Assembly: GCA_038380795.1 (NCBI GenBank)
Contig: CM076269.1
Coordinates: forward strand, 5,828,001 to 5,892,000
DNA: 64,000 nt
Source of the DNA: Pyrocephalus nanus
Lineage: Eukaryota > Chordata > Aves > Passeriformes > Tyrannidae
Reading direction: 5' to 3'
Shown here: in pieces, positions 12,600 to 24,800 of the stretch
Layout: each line of letters begins with the position of its first letter
Position numbering within the stretch: the stretch's first letter is position 1
Made by a program: the position numbers and the translations under genes
Notes under the pieces: model-generated
Seen by the model: only the letters and a program-made list of their open reading frames with translations
Database searches by the model: none
Told to the model about the DNA's origin: nothing

Positions 12600-13150
12600 C
12601 TGTTCGTCCCCTGATAATTTACAAGTTCAGCGTGCACACAAACACACACACACAATTATATCTGTATATATATAAATGACACATGTGACAATTTCGTAAT
12701 TAATTTCACCATACATTTGTGAAACACGCGATGAAATATGCCTCGTGCGAATGGGGCACATAATAGACGCATTACTTGTAATTCGAAATTATTGTTTATA
12801 CAGTTCTACGTACTGTAGAAAAATTATGTATATCCTTAATTTAATTGTGTCCTTCAACTAAATGCAGTGCATATATTGAGCTATGTTTTTAAATGAGAAT
12901 TAGAATTATAAATTATAAAGCGGCATATTCGTGTAATACACACAACTTACAGGCACCTTGGACTTACGACGTTGGTGAATACATAAATATACGGTATTTG
13001 CAGGAAGACTTTATCAAATGTACGGCTGTTTACAAGGGTATGTTCATACATAGAGAGAAATGGCCTCTAAATATATAGATATGTCTATTTTTTTTTACCT
13101 CTAAACGACCTTTGAGCTGTACGTAATTACCGAAACGGCCATTTGGCTAC
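12600..13150. promoter_or_regulatory. AT-rich but CpG-retaining regulatory core
   Basis: The sequence is AT-rich, yet it carries roughly two dozen CpGs in contexts such as AATTCGAAAT, TCTACGTACTG, TTACGACGTTGG, GTACGTAATTACCG and AAACGGCC. In bulk vertebrate DNA, methylation removes most CpGs from AT-rich sequence, so their survival suggests this stretch is unmethylated in the germ line and possibly constrained. Homeodomain-type TAATTA and GTAATTAC words are present. No open frame longer than about 60 codons and no recognisable exon was found. Confidence 0.45.
12633..12675. repeat. AC then TA dinucleotide microsatellite
   Basis: CACACAAACACACACACACA passes into ATTATATCTGTATATATAT at the left edge of the CpG-retaining AT-rich core. 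Confidence 0.75.
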
Positions 13151-13610
13151 AGACACGCACGTCCTTAAATGAACCGTGCTCGGGCGGGTGCGCACACACG
13201 GGCACACACCGTGGGCAGCTGAGGGCGGTACGAGGGGGCTATGGGGGGAGAGGATGGAGTCCCGACCCCTTCTTGCCGCGGTTTCCGACCTGCCCGCACC
13301 GAAACGCTCCTCTTCTCCCCCCTCCTCCTTTTCCTCCTCCTCCTCCTCCCGCCTGCAGGGCTGAGGAGCCGCTCAGCCCTCGGGACCGCGGGCAGGGTGG
13401 GATCCCCGCTGCTCTGGGCTCGCGATGCTCCCCCCACAACCCCGGTGCTTCCCCTTCTCCGAGGCACAGCCCGGCCCTCTCCCTCCCGGAGGGTATGGTT
13501 GCACACCCTCCCCCGTGTGATGCGTCCCCTCCCCGGCGGTACCTACCCTGGGGCTCTGGGCCGGGAGAAGGACGATGGGCGGGGGGGGGGAAGCGAGTAA
13601 AGCAAAGCTT
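13150..13610. promoter_or_regulatory. CpG island at the right edge of the CpG-rich block
   Basis: A GC- and CpG-rich segment containing a TCC-repeat tract (13,317-13,350) and a G-run (13,577-13,590). CpG density falls sharply after about 13.65 kb, which marks the right end of the domain. Open frames on both strands through it lack recognisable domains. Confidence 0.55.
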
Positions 13611-13997
13611 CCAGGCTGAACACACCTGCGTTCAGCAAACGTTATTTTAGGGACGGGGATCGGCTCCAAACCCAGAGAGGCACCAGCTCGCTCTGTGCTT
13701 GCCACCCAAAATGCAAGAGCACACGGGACGGAGGGAGACAAGGTCTGGCTTGAGCCCCCAGCCCCGGCTGCTCTCTGGGCTTGGGCACTCCCAGTTTGGT
13801 TTTGCGTGCCCACCTTGTGTCTTTCCACTCTAGAGACTCAGGCGCTCTTTGGAGCAGAGGAGAGGTGAATTTCACTTGTTGGTTTTGTTTTAACACACTG
13901 ATGGGTGAAACACAGAAAAAAATTGAAGGATGACCTGTGTGTAGCCAAGAGACCAAGCCAGAAACCCGCCTCATCTCCCTGCTTTCTCCTTCTGCAG

Positions 13998-14089
13998 ACA
14001 GAGGAAATGGTTCTGACTCCGCTCAGCAGCATCTGCAGGCTGCTGTGCCAGTAGTACCTGCTCCACTGCTGGGTTTTTGCTTTGAACAG
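13998..14089 (+). other. Possible exon just downstream of the CpG-rich block
   Basis: A strong 3' splice-site-like tract (TCTCCCTGCTTTCTCCTTCTGCAG) precedes position 13,998 and a donor-like CAG then gtattg follows 14,089. One forward frame is open across the 92 bases (RGNGSDSAQQHLQAAVPVV and onward, ending FCFEQ). The donor is only moderate. The peptide matches nothing I know, so a non-coding RNA exon or a chance match are both realistic. Confidence 0.22.
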
Positions 14090-15954
14090 GTATTGTCTGC
14101 TTGTTATCAGTAGGGGTTGGCACTTGGTCCTGGCTTATGTACAGATTTACACAATATGTAATTTGATGTGAAATACATACCACTTGATACGTAATGCATA
14201 GATAAGGAACACTACACAGCACAAAACATGCACCATATTCCATGTAACATAGAATCTGCAGTAATGGGAGATGCATAGTAATGCGTGGGATATTGCAAGA
14301 TTCTGTGTCTTGTACGTGTCTTGTATGGAAAGATCATATAACAAGCCATTAGTTAGGTTGTTTGGTGATCTTAACATCATTCATAGTCAATTAACCCTTG
14401 GGACTAAATTATCCCACACTACTGCTGCCTCAGGTCGATATCTACATAATCTTTCAGCTCTAATACACGGGCTGTTCCTGTGTCTGAGGCACGCAAAAAA
14501 TGCTGTGTCTTGTCCCTAATTTTATGAATGTGTGTGTGTAGTCACAATATATAATGACTGCTTATTTATGAAGCTATATTATGTGTGCAGTCATTGCTTA
14601 TGTACATGGACAGTATGTCTCCATAAAACAGTAAAATTTTAAGGTTGCCAAGGTCTCTTTGTTAGGAAGCTGCATGATTTTGACATATACCCAAAGCTAC
14701 CCAAGCTAAAAGCCCAGGAAGGAAAGGAAAATCACTGTGGAGCTGAGCCTGAGGAAGACAGTTTTGCTGATTGCCTTTCTGGGCTGTGATGCCCATGCTA
14801 GGCTTGGCAAAAAGCTGGAGGCCTCGTTTTCCATCTCCTTTAGTGACCCAGCCCAACGGAGGAGCAAACTATGGGAGCTGAGCCAGCGAAGAGAAGAGCT
14901 AGCGTGCCTTTTGGTATGTGGCTAAAGCAGCTGTGATCTGAAGCCAGGGATACACATTACAATGGCCCTTAGGAGCTCAGATTTCTCTGCTGTAGCTGTT
15001 CAGGGCTATAAGAAGAAAAAGGTCTAAGCTATCACCATAGGGTGCTGCTCTAGAGAACTACTTTCTTCTCTTCTCTGCTGGTTTTTCTTATGTGATTTTT
15101 GAAGAAATCATTTAAACTTAGGATTTCCAGCAGGAATAATACTAAGTGCATATGAGCCTGCATGTGCGTGTTTGTAAGTCACAAACACCCACATGAATCC
15201 CACAGCTGCCAATAGGAAACACGTGTATGTCCACGGAAAATCAGTTTGCATTTTGGGGAGGATATCTGTGTCAAATACAGATAAATAGACCAGGGGGTAG
15301 ACAGAGATGCATCAACTGCTCACAGCTTTAAAAAAAGTAATTTGAGAAGACAGTAAGGGAGATCATTCTCAAAGGCTAATCTATGCAAATTGACAGAAAA
15401 AATAACTATTAATGTTCATGGAGTAGCAAGCTGTTAAAACATGCAGAGTGGGGTTTATTCTCTGTGTTAGTCACACAGTGTAATATTTCAATCTCATACT
15501 CTCTAATTATTTGGTCTGTTTATTGCTTGGTCATGACTCAGAGGTTACATTATGATCTCTGATGTTTAAAACTTATAGTTTTCTTCTGGTCACTGCTAAT
15601 ATTGCAAAATTTAAAAAAAATGCATTTATTATTTTATAATTTTTGCTTTTCTGCCTTCTCCTCTAAATTTAAACCCAGATTTTTTTGTGGTTAGTTGGCA
15701 CTGAAAAAAATGACTCATACTCATCAGACCAGGCCTATTAATTTACTCAATTTGTTATTTTTGAAAGGAAAGAGAATAAGTTTCTTTAAAGTACCATCAA
15801 GTGTGTTTCTTTCCCCCTCCCTAGTGAAATAAGACAAATTTTTTTTTTGCCTTGTGATCTGTGTGCAAAATAATTAGAAACAAACTGGTGAGGGGAGAGG
15901 GAAGGGAACCAGAGAGCTGTTCCAACCTTTGACTTTGACTTGTCTGTCTTACAG

Positions 15955-16056
15955 AGAGAGTTTGTGAGGGGATTTGTGGAGCACCTTGCCTGCGGGTTCA
16001 CAAACCTTCTGGTTTATTTTCTACTGTGTGGTGATCCCCCAAGGGGCTCAGTTCAG
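15955..16056 (+). other. Possible exon with paired splice signals
   Basis: The acceptor-like run CTTGTCTGTCTTACAG ends at 15,954 and a donor-like CAG then gtacac follows 16,056. The 102 bases between are open as 34 whole codons (REFVRGFVEHLACGFTNLL and onward). It is phase-compatible with the candidate exon at 13,998-14,089, which has a one-in-three chance of happening by accident. The peptide is not recognised. Confidence is low without transcript or conservation evidence. Confidence 0.18.
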
Positions 16057-17932
16057 GTACACACAGCAAAGTATTCAATGCTTATCTATCTGATGGGCTG
16101 TTTGTTGGATTACCACCTTCCAGTTATTTAAGGTCTTAAAAGAGTAGGATTAGGAAGCCTGTTTTATCCTACAAACTTGTCATCTGAGCATATGGAGATC
16201 TCCATGCCAAGTGCAAGCCATCAGTCTCAGGGCTTTGGTGATTTCTAACAGCCTCTGGTTTCTAACACCATGTAGTGGCGAAATTGATGCTTTGACCTTG
16301 AGGAAAATGTCCATACCTATCCTGTGTTAATTACCCCTCAACACCCCCCTCCTCCTCCTGCCCTTTTTTAGGGGGAAAAAAATCCAGAGCCGTATAGCAG
16401 TTAGGGTTTAAGAACATTTACTTGCATTCAGCTTGGGGTGCTGGGGCTCAGCTCTGTCTGGAGAGGCTCAAGGTTTTGCTCTCCGAGGGTGGGGAACCTC
16501 TATGGAGGCAAGATGACTTAGTGGCCGTATTGCAATGACATCATTAATATTTCAGCATGATGTAACCTCATCTGAGCCCGAATTACTGCTTTAACCATTT
16601 AGCCATCAGATATTACACTGCAGGTTAGTGACCCTGTTGGAAAGCAGAGACCTGAAACAGTTTGGTCCCGCTTGGTCTGATCAGAGAGGGCACATCACAT
16701 AGGGCTGGAGTCTTATTTGGACACCAGAAACACAGTTCCTGTGTCCTGGCTCTATCCAACAACATTAATAACTGCTGTGGGCCAGTGCATATCACAGAAA
16801 TGTCCTCAGGGGCTGGGCCTTTCTTTAGGGTGGTGATACTTCCCTTGGTTGGAATTTAGCTCCTGCCTCCCTCCAGTCCTAACAGCCTTGCTCCTGAGCT
16901 TTATCCAACACTGAAGTGCCACTGGCCATTCCCTGAGGCAGCTGCTAATCCCAGGGAAATGCCCTGCACCTCTGCCCTGGCTATTTAATCCCAGACTCTG
17001 CAGGTTTATTTCCTAAATCCCATCTGAGCAGTGTGGCCAGATAAAGCACCAGTTACTCACCCAGGCAATAAGGGGTAAGTGAGATCTGGACTTCTGGACT
17101 TTGCTGCTCCTTTCTTGGGTAAGAGAGTTTGATTTCTGCATCTTGGACCATGGCCTCCCTCAGCCTTTTCTTTCTTTTCTTCCAATTTACCTTTATGGGT
17201 ATTGCCACTGGTCAGAGCACAGTCAGCTCTCTGTGCATCTTCCTGGCCCTGGCAGGGCCCAGCTCTTTTTCAGAGTAAATACCCCCTTGTAAATGTACTG
17301 GAAAGGGGGTGTGTGCACCCCAGGATGGGATGTCCCTGGTTAAAACCTCCCCAGGCTTCCAACAGAGGCACAGCAAAGCATCCCACTGATTTTAGTAAGA
17401 GTGTGGAACCAATTTCCAAGAAATTTAGGGATCCTGCATTGCCTTGCGGCTTCTGGGTGGGATTTGAACCAATGACTCAAATTAGAAAGCTGCCTGGAGT
17501 GAGTTGGTTTCACTCCCACCCCATCCCAATTTTAGATTTTCATCTCAAATCTCCTTTTCATTGTGATGATATATAATATATAATCATAATCTGTTTCACA
17601 AGCTGGGGTTCTGACTTCAAGCTCTGCTGCCAAAGAGCCATGGATGGAAATAACTAAAAACCCTCATGTACTTTGGGCACAATGTAGTGTGCAAACAGAG
17701 CACAAATACCTCAAATCTGTTGTTCTGTCTCTGATTTTGACTGACTTCGAAGAAACATTAAGAATAGTAATGAGAAGCTGATGACAATTGCAGCCTGAGG
17801 AATGCACCACTCCTAGAGAACAGATGGTGCAAAGACATTTTTTTAAAAACTTTTCTTAAAAATTAACTTGGTACCTGGGCTTTTCTTAGGACAAATGCTC
17901 GAACTTGGAGCAAGCACAGCCCTTGGCAGTCG

Positions 17933-17966
17933 GAATCCATTGAAATCCATCGAAATCCATCGATTT
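17933..17966. repeat. 10-base tandem repeat, about three copies
   Basis: ATCCATTGAA, ATCCATCGAA and ATCCATCGAT occur in direct succession. Confidence 0.7.
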
Positions 17967-19107
17967 TGCTGCAGAGAAATGCAGATTTAGCGAGATGCAG
18001 ATTTCTTTCTTGGCGATCAATAATATTTCTTCTTTCTGGTTTGAGAGGGCTCCTCTCTTTTTCTCTGTTATAACTGGAAGAATTTAGTTTCACAGCTCTA
18101 AAAATGTTCTGATTTCAAGGATAACTGGCTGGGTTTTAAAGGGAATAAATAATTGTGAAGAGATCCCTTGTTTGTCCTTCAGCTCTGTGTTTTATCAAGT
18201 TCAGTGCTTTCTGCTGCTAATTTTTTACTTAGCGGTCCCCTAAGCATTTTCAAGTGGGAGTTAAATCAATCTGCAGTAAATTTAGCCCCATTGATAGTAC
18301 AGTGGCTTTTCTCAAGCTTAATTCACTGGCTTCTTATAAATAGTCACAACCTCTTAGAAAACATCATGTTCAACAACTGATGTCATTACTGTTATATCGA
18401 ACCCAACAAGTTATCCTAGATAAAAGAATCTTGTGAAGAAAAGCATTTGACCTTGGTGTGAAGACTTTCAGTGATACAGAGCCCGCCTTATCCTTTGATC
18501 AATGATTCCATGCTAAAAAAAAAATCTATGCTTTATCACTTATTCAAGTTTGGCTGGCATTTACTTCCAAGCAATGAATCTCATTTGGCATTTCTCAGCT
18601 AGATTAAAGAACCATTCCATACTGGGTATTTTCTTTTTCCATCTGTACTTGAGCATCCTAGTGGAGTCATCTCTTAATCTTCTTTGTGATAGAATAATCT
18701 GATTGAGCTGCATAAGTCTCTCACTAGAAGGCACGGTTGGTTGTTGGGTTTTTTTTACAGCCCTCAAATCATATGGATTTCCATATGGCTTGACATCAGC
18801 AAGAGATTTATGCTAGCTTGGAATTTGGCTGTATATTTCAATTACTGTGAACATTTTGTGGCCTGGGGTGGAACACGCCTGAGAGCATGACAAATTATTT
18901 GTAACATGCCTATCTGCTGAACTTGGTTTAGCAATCAAATGGAGTAAAATTCAGTTGCACGCAGATGATCAGCGGAAAGCCCATGTCCCATTAAACTGTT
19001 TTCATGGGTTTATGTTCATCTTAAGTGCAATTGAGGCCATGGGAGTGAAGATAAACATCAGCCATTGAGACAGATGCTTAACTTATGCACCTCATTTTTC
19101 ATGGCCT

Positions 19108-19152
19108 CCGTGGAGCTGTGCTGATTTACACCAGCTGAAGACCTTGGCCCAC
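19108..19152. repeat. Ancient amniote interspersed repeat, copy 1
   Basis: The word series GGAGCTGTGCTGATTTACAC, CAGCTGAAGACC and TTGGCCCA recurs at 21,484-21,522. It also matches a pattern I recall from old repeats in bird, turtle and crocodile DNA ('gctgatttacaccagctgaggatctggccc'). I cannot give the family name with certainty. Confidence 0.5.
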
Positions 19153-21483
19153 AGCAAGGCAGCACAAACTGATAAAGGAGTCCAATCCTCAGCTGGCAGC
19201 TGATATGAGAGTTTGAATCCAACCTCAGTGCTTGGTAATATCTCTTTAGAGCCTGAGTCAATATGGCAAGGGGACAGAGTTAGAGCAGAGCAGAGCTGCA
19301 GCAACTTCACAGAGTCCCTGTTCCTTTTGAGGGAAAATCTGGTCCATCATTTTTGTTCATAGCTCCAGGAAGTAGTTTTCCCCTTAAGATAGATACAAAG
19401 ACAGACATAAAGACAGACCTGAGTGAAATCCAAGTGTTTGGCTGGTGAAAGTCCTTGGGATCCCATCCAAATGCTTTCCCTTGGTTATGGAAGCCACACA
19501 GCGAGGTCCTAAGCAGCCATGGGAATCAGTGGCATGTGTTACTGCCCCTTGCAGCCCTGGTTTTCCACATGTGTACATTCTTGCACACACAAAAAATTGT
19601 GTGCATACACGTGCATGTAGCTCATATAAATAGATGCACTCACAGGTCATAGCCATTTATGTTCTTATACATCTTATAAATGCGTACATCTAAATACAGG
19701 AGTGTGTACATTCATATTTTTATGCAGAGGGACACAGATACGACTGATGCCACAGACAGGGATGTGTGTGTGCTTGTGTTAAGCTGCTGTCTGGTTGTGT
19801 ACACCAGTGTGATCAAGGGAATGTTAATAGAAGCGTGTGTGTTTATGTATGCATGTGTGGAGCTGGTGTGGGGAAGGGCCGCTGGGAAATAAATGATATG
19901 AAACGTCTGTACATTCCAGGGAAATGTTCGGATCCCTGAGGTTAAGGGATATGCTCTAGTCATAAAAATAAACACACTGGTATAGCATGCCATTGATATG
20001 TGGATAAACTCACTAAGGACGGGTAAAGTTTCAGCTTTCACCTCCTTCTGATGGTGAGCTCGCCGCTTCCCTCGCTGCCTCTTTTGACAGTTCAAAGTGA
20101 AATGACATTTTAAATAAGAGGTTAAAGAGCAGAGGAAAACAGAGGTTTTCTGCTTGAACCAGGGGAAATTTGATAAACCAGTCTTCCAGAGATGCCAGTG
20201 ATTTCAAAAGGCTCCATTTCCTTTTGATAAGGTTTTGAGAGAGTAATTCAGAGTAGGATCTGTTAGCCAGAGCTCTTAGCTGCTAATATGTCAGATCAGA
20301 GGCTGAGCTATTTCCCCAAGACTAATGGTTAGTTATTGCAATCTATAGCCTATTGTGCTGAGCCCTTTACAAAATCTTTGCTCCACTTCTATCCTGCCTT
20401 TAAAACTGCACTTAGATTTGCAATGGTCAGAGGAGTTTAATTAGGCAAGACCTAAAGAAAGGCTCATGTGCTTTAAAGCTTGACCTACTTTTTTCCAGCT
20501 ATGTGTGTTCTGATAAAAGGTACTACCTCCTCTTGCATACAATGCCTTGTACATACCTCCAGACCATGAAACAGCTGCACCTCAAGAAGAACATGAGGCA
20601 CAGAAGCACCCAGAACTGTAGAGGGTGGAAGTTCTGACCTGTCACCATTAGTTGTGCTGTAACTTCAACCCATTATTTTTCATGATCAGTTATGGCATGG
20701 CTTCAGGAGCCAAATTTTTGACCGGAATGGTCCAGCCCACTTCATCTGAAGACCATGTGGAAGATCAGATACACCAATCTTTCCTCTGTCAGGTGCATGG
20801 AAATGTGACCAAACATCTGAGCAAACTTCAGGTGAGCAGAATTCAGGTATCCCCATCACCTGATGGGACTAGAGAGATCCCCATCAGATTGTTCTGTACC
20901 TGATGAGGTACATGCCACTCCTCAGCCCCTGCCTGGGTTCACATGTGACCCACAAGGAGCCACCTCTCTGTTTGTCCATGTGCTGAAAGAGGAAGTGCAG
21001 GACCTCTGGGAGAGGCAGCAGTGGGGAGAGATTGCTGAAGCATTCCATGGAGGGTCCAGCCTTGGCCATACCTGAGGACCTTCCTTTGAAGACAGCATTG
21101 TGGCCCATCGTGCTGTTCTGGTGGAGCACACCTGGGCTTAGGGGCAGAATTTGGACTTTGCTGTCAGGTATAGAGATTGGTTTGGAGGAAGGAAAATGCA
21201 TATCCCATAGGCTGCTCTCTCCCAGGTTTCCTGCATTACACCAGCCAACAGCTTCACATCTCTCTGAGCAAGTTTCTCCTGGTACACACACAGCTTTACT
21301 AAGCCATTGGGTGCTCCTGTGGCATCTGATAAACTTGAATGTGTGGGAAAGTGGGGAGAGTAAAAACCAGGACATCTAAAATGCTGTCACAAAGGAGTCA
21401 GTCAAACACAGAGGTACAAACTTACCACTCTGAAAATACTCGATCTAGCCCTGGCCAGTGTGACTTTCCAAAAACATTCAAAG

Positions 21484-21522
21484 GACTGTGCTGATTCACA
21501 TCAGCTGAAAATTTGGCCCACC
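21484..21522. repeat. Ancient amniote interspersed repeat, copy 2
   Basis: GACTGTGCTGATTCACATC, CAGCTGAAAATT and TGGCCCA match the copy at 19,108 with about eight differences over 38 bases. Same orientation, 2.4 kb away. Confidence 0.5.
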
Positions 21523-24500
21523 ACTAAGGTGTAGTAACCATGTGAAGTAAGAGGGATGCAGGCTGTATGAACATGGATCCTACAGATGTGCAAGCATGCA
21601 AATAGTGTAGATTGAAAGACAGACGATAGAAGCAGGTGTCTGTCTGGGAAAAAAAAAGGTATAGTTGTCTTTCTGTAACAAGCTGGAGTGTGACACACTC
21701 AAGATTCCTTTTATGGGTGCCCTGTACAGCAAATCCCTGATTTTCATTCAGGGTTTCGCAGTCACTGCTATCTTAACTCCAAGCCTCGTTAAATCAACCT
21801 CTTCTGAACTGTGGTACAATGTTACAGTGCAGATCCTCCTGTTCCCCAATGGGAAACCAACTTGGACTCAGGAGCCATCATTTAACCTTGGAGTCTCTGA
21901 ATCAACAAGGCAGTTTCTGCTCAGACACCTGGTAGCACATGCATTTTATGCTTTAACATGGCTGGTAAATCCTGGGTGGTTAAGTAAACTTAACCTTCAT
22001 TTATGAAACTTGCGAACCAAAGGGTAAAATGTGCCTTGTGCAAGTAATTACGTAAAGGTCTTAGAGAGTGGAGTTATCACTTAAAGACGCCGGGCATTGC
22101 TAATGAGTTGACTGAGAATTGATCTCTCTGTAATTTAGTTATTTATATGCAGTTCCTGTTTTCCATGCTCAGCTATAGGTCAAGCCCACTTTGAACTGCT
22201 CAGAGACCCCCAAGTTTGTCAAGCAAAGTCCCAAAGCCATGGCACAATGATATTTTAGAAGAGTAAATATTGTCCTGAGGGGCTTTAAAAAGGAGGCAAA
22301 GCTGTTTGCTTTCTAGCTGGTTCTTTAAACTGGACAACTGCTTCCTGTTACTAAGGGGTCTCTCAGCAACGTGACTTTGCTTCTGTTAAACAGAAAAGAG
22401 CTTCAGGAAAAATGTCAGTACCACAGCCCAGGTATTCTCATATCCCAGAGAGCTGGGTAGGAACAGCCTTGGGGTTCTGAACAGAAATACATTCACACTA
22501 TTCTGCAAATAATTTAGCATGAGTATAACAGATCCTGGGCTGGAGGAAGCGATGAAAGAACTCAGGCTGCTAAACATCACCCTCAGGACTAATTTTATGA
22601 CAAATGGCTGTGAGGAATTTTCAAAATCTTGCTTGCTGCCTTATATGTTCCTGTCTGGGTATATACACCATGTGTGTGTGTTATCCCATATTTGTAGACT
22701 CAGGTGCTGCCTAAAGCAGATGGGCTTTCATTTTCATGAGAGCATCTCACGTGGAGGAATAGAGGATGCTGCACTATGTAAAGGTACATTTCGGATGCCT
22801 GAGCTGTCAGCTGTACACCATGAACACCACACTCACACTGGAGTGGGACACCTCTGAGAGCACACACACATTCTGCTTCTTTCTGCAGACTTCAACCACA
22901 GGTTCACTCTGGGCTGGACAGAGAGAGAACGTGCACATTTGAGCACACCTGGGACGAAATGGCCAGCATCACCCAGCAGATCAGCTGAGCTGAGGTTTTT
23001 GAGCCCAGTATAGCCAGGAACAGTAGGATGCTGCTCAAACCTAAATGTGGAGGTTTGGCAATGGAGCCCAAGTGGCCATGGCCAAAGCCAGAAATGGAGA
23101 TGAGGAATCTGGAAATGGCAGGGCTGAGCTTGTTGCAGATAGTTCTTCACCTGACAACACAAGACATCTGGTGGAGGTCTTTGTTCCTTCTTGAACTGGT
23201 GTTAATGAAAATATTGGCACTCCTGGGCAAGGAGCTACTTGCAAATAGCTGAGGCTTTGTAAGGGACTCTGGCTAAAATGGGGCAAAACTTGTCTTTTCT
23301 TGCAAGAGCAGGACATTCCTGGGATCCAGTTGCTGCTGAAAACATTGCTGAAATTACCCTCCTCTAACTCACTTCCATAGCTGTTGTGTTGGTTTATGAC
23401 TCACTAGTGCACTTGAAGACTTTTGAAACAGTCTTGCTTGGCTCACAGATGTGTCTCAGTTGAGTTTTTTAATTTTTATTTATGTGTTTGCTTGTTTTGT
23501 TTTGTTTGTATGAGAATGACATATCTGGCTTGTAGCCGAGTACCCTAGAGAGAGCAGCATCCTTTCTCGAGCTTCCTTAGTTGTGTTTGAGAGATTGAAG
23601 GTACCTGGGGCAGCCAAGTCTCCCAACCTGACAAATCATGAGGTTTGTTCAGCTTGAACAAACACAACCTCTGTGGAAGGGCTTAAATCAGCCACATGCT
23701 CCTGTCCCTGCTGTTGCAGTCCTGCATCTGCTGAACACCCCTGGGACAGCAGAGGAATGTGCTGTGGAGGTGGCACACAGCTTTCTGTGTGGGCAGGGCT
23801 CAACCCATGGCAGCAGCAGGAGCCTTGACTGAGATTTCTTGTGGCTGATGGACATTGTTGTGGAGCATCTCTGTGGGTCAGCTGTAGTCTCTAAAAGCTA
23901 CTTTTTGCCACAAGAACACTTCAGGGACTCAAGATGGATGAATCCCTGTCTGTACCACCCTGTGTGCTTGCTAAATAGATTTGAGGGGCAAATGCGGGTC
24001 ACATGACCTTGATCCCGCTGGTGAAAAGATGAGGAAACTCCTGAAGGTTGGAGGGAATTTGCAGGAGGCTCGATGGGATATCTTTTTCCCCACCAGTTCT
24101 TGGTTGCTGGGGTCTTGCCTATGCGTTTGTTTCAAATCAGGTGAGGAGGGAGATCCACAAACATGTGGCACCATCTCTTCAAGGAGAACTATACCACCTC
24201 TCCAGCCTTAATAACCCATCCTCCCTTCCCCTGTGCCTTTAGGAGGCTCCAGAACTCTCCTCTAAATCTGCCCTGAGTGTTCCAAGCCCTTTCCTCCATC
24301 CCCAGCAGAATCCCTCCTCGCTGCTGCAGGAGCTTTGCAGGGAGGAAGGAATCCTTCGCCATCTAGTGAGCAATGCTCACCATCACCGGCTGCTGCCGCT
24401 GGAGGAAGGGCTGGTCCGTGGCTCTGGACGGAAAAAATCCATTTTCCCACCTCTAACATACCAAGTTAGAACCTGTATTGTACCCTCTCACCCACCATCA

Positions 24501-24784
24501 GTAACGTCTTGCTGACAAGCTTTTTTAGGCAGCAAATTACTCTTACACAGAGTTTAAGCATTTCACCTCCTGGGGGGACCACTGCTGCTAAAGCATGTGT
24601 TTCCTCTCCTGCTCTGCTTGGGATTGCAGTGGTAACACCGAGGGAGATGGATCAGTGTGACATGTTCATTTAGCTATAGATGTAGTATAAAGTCCACAGT
24701 TGGTCTGTGGCTGTATTAGAAACAGAAACTCTCTGTGAGATACAATGCATACACTGAGAAGGGAATTTTTTTCTTGTATTTGCC

Positions 24785-24800
24785 TTTTTTTTTTTTTTTT
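24785..24800. repeat. T homopolymer
   Basis: Run of about 16 T in non-coding DNA. Confidence 0.85.
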
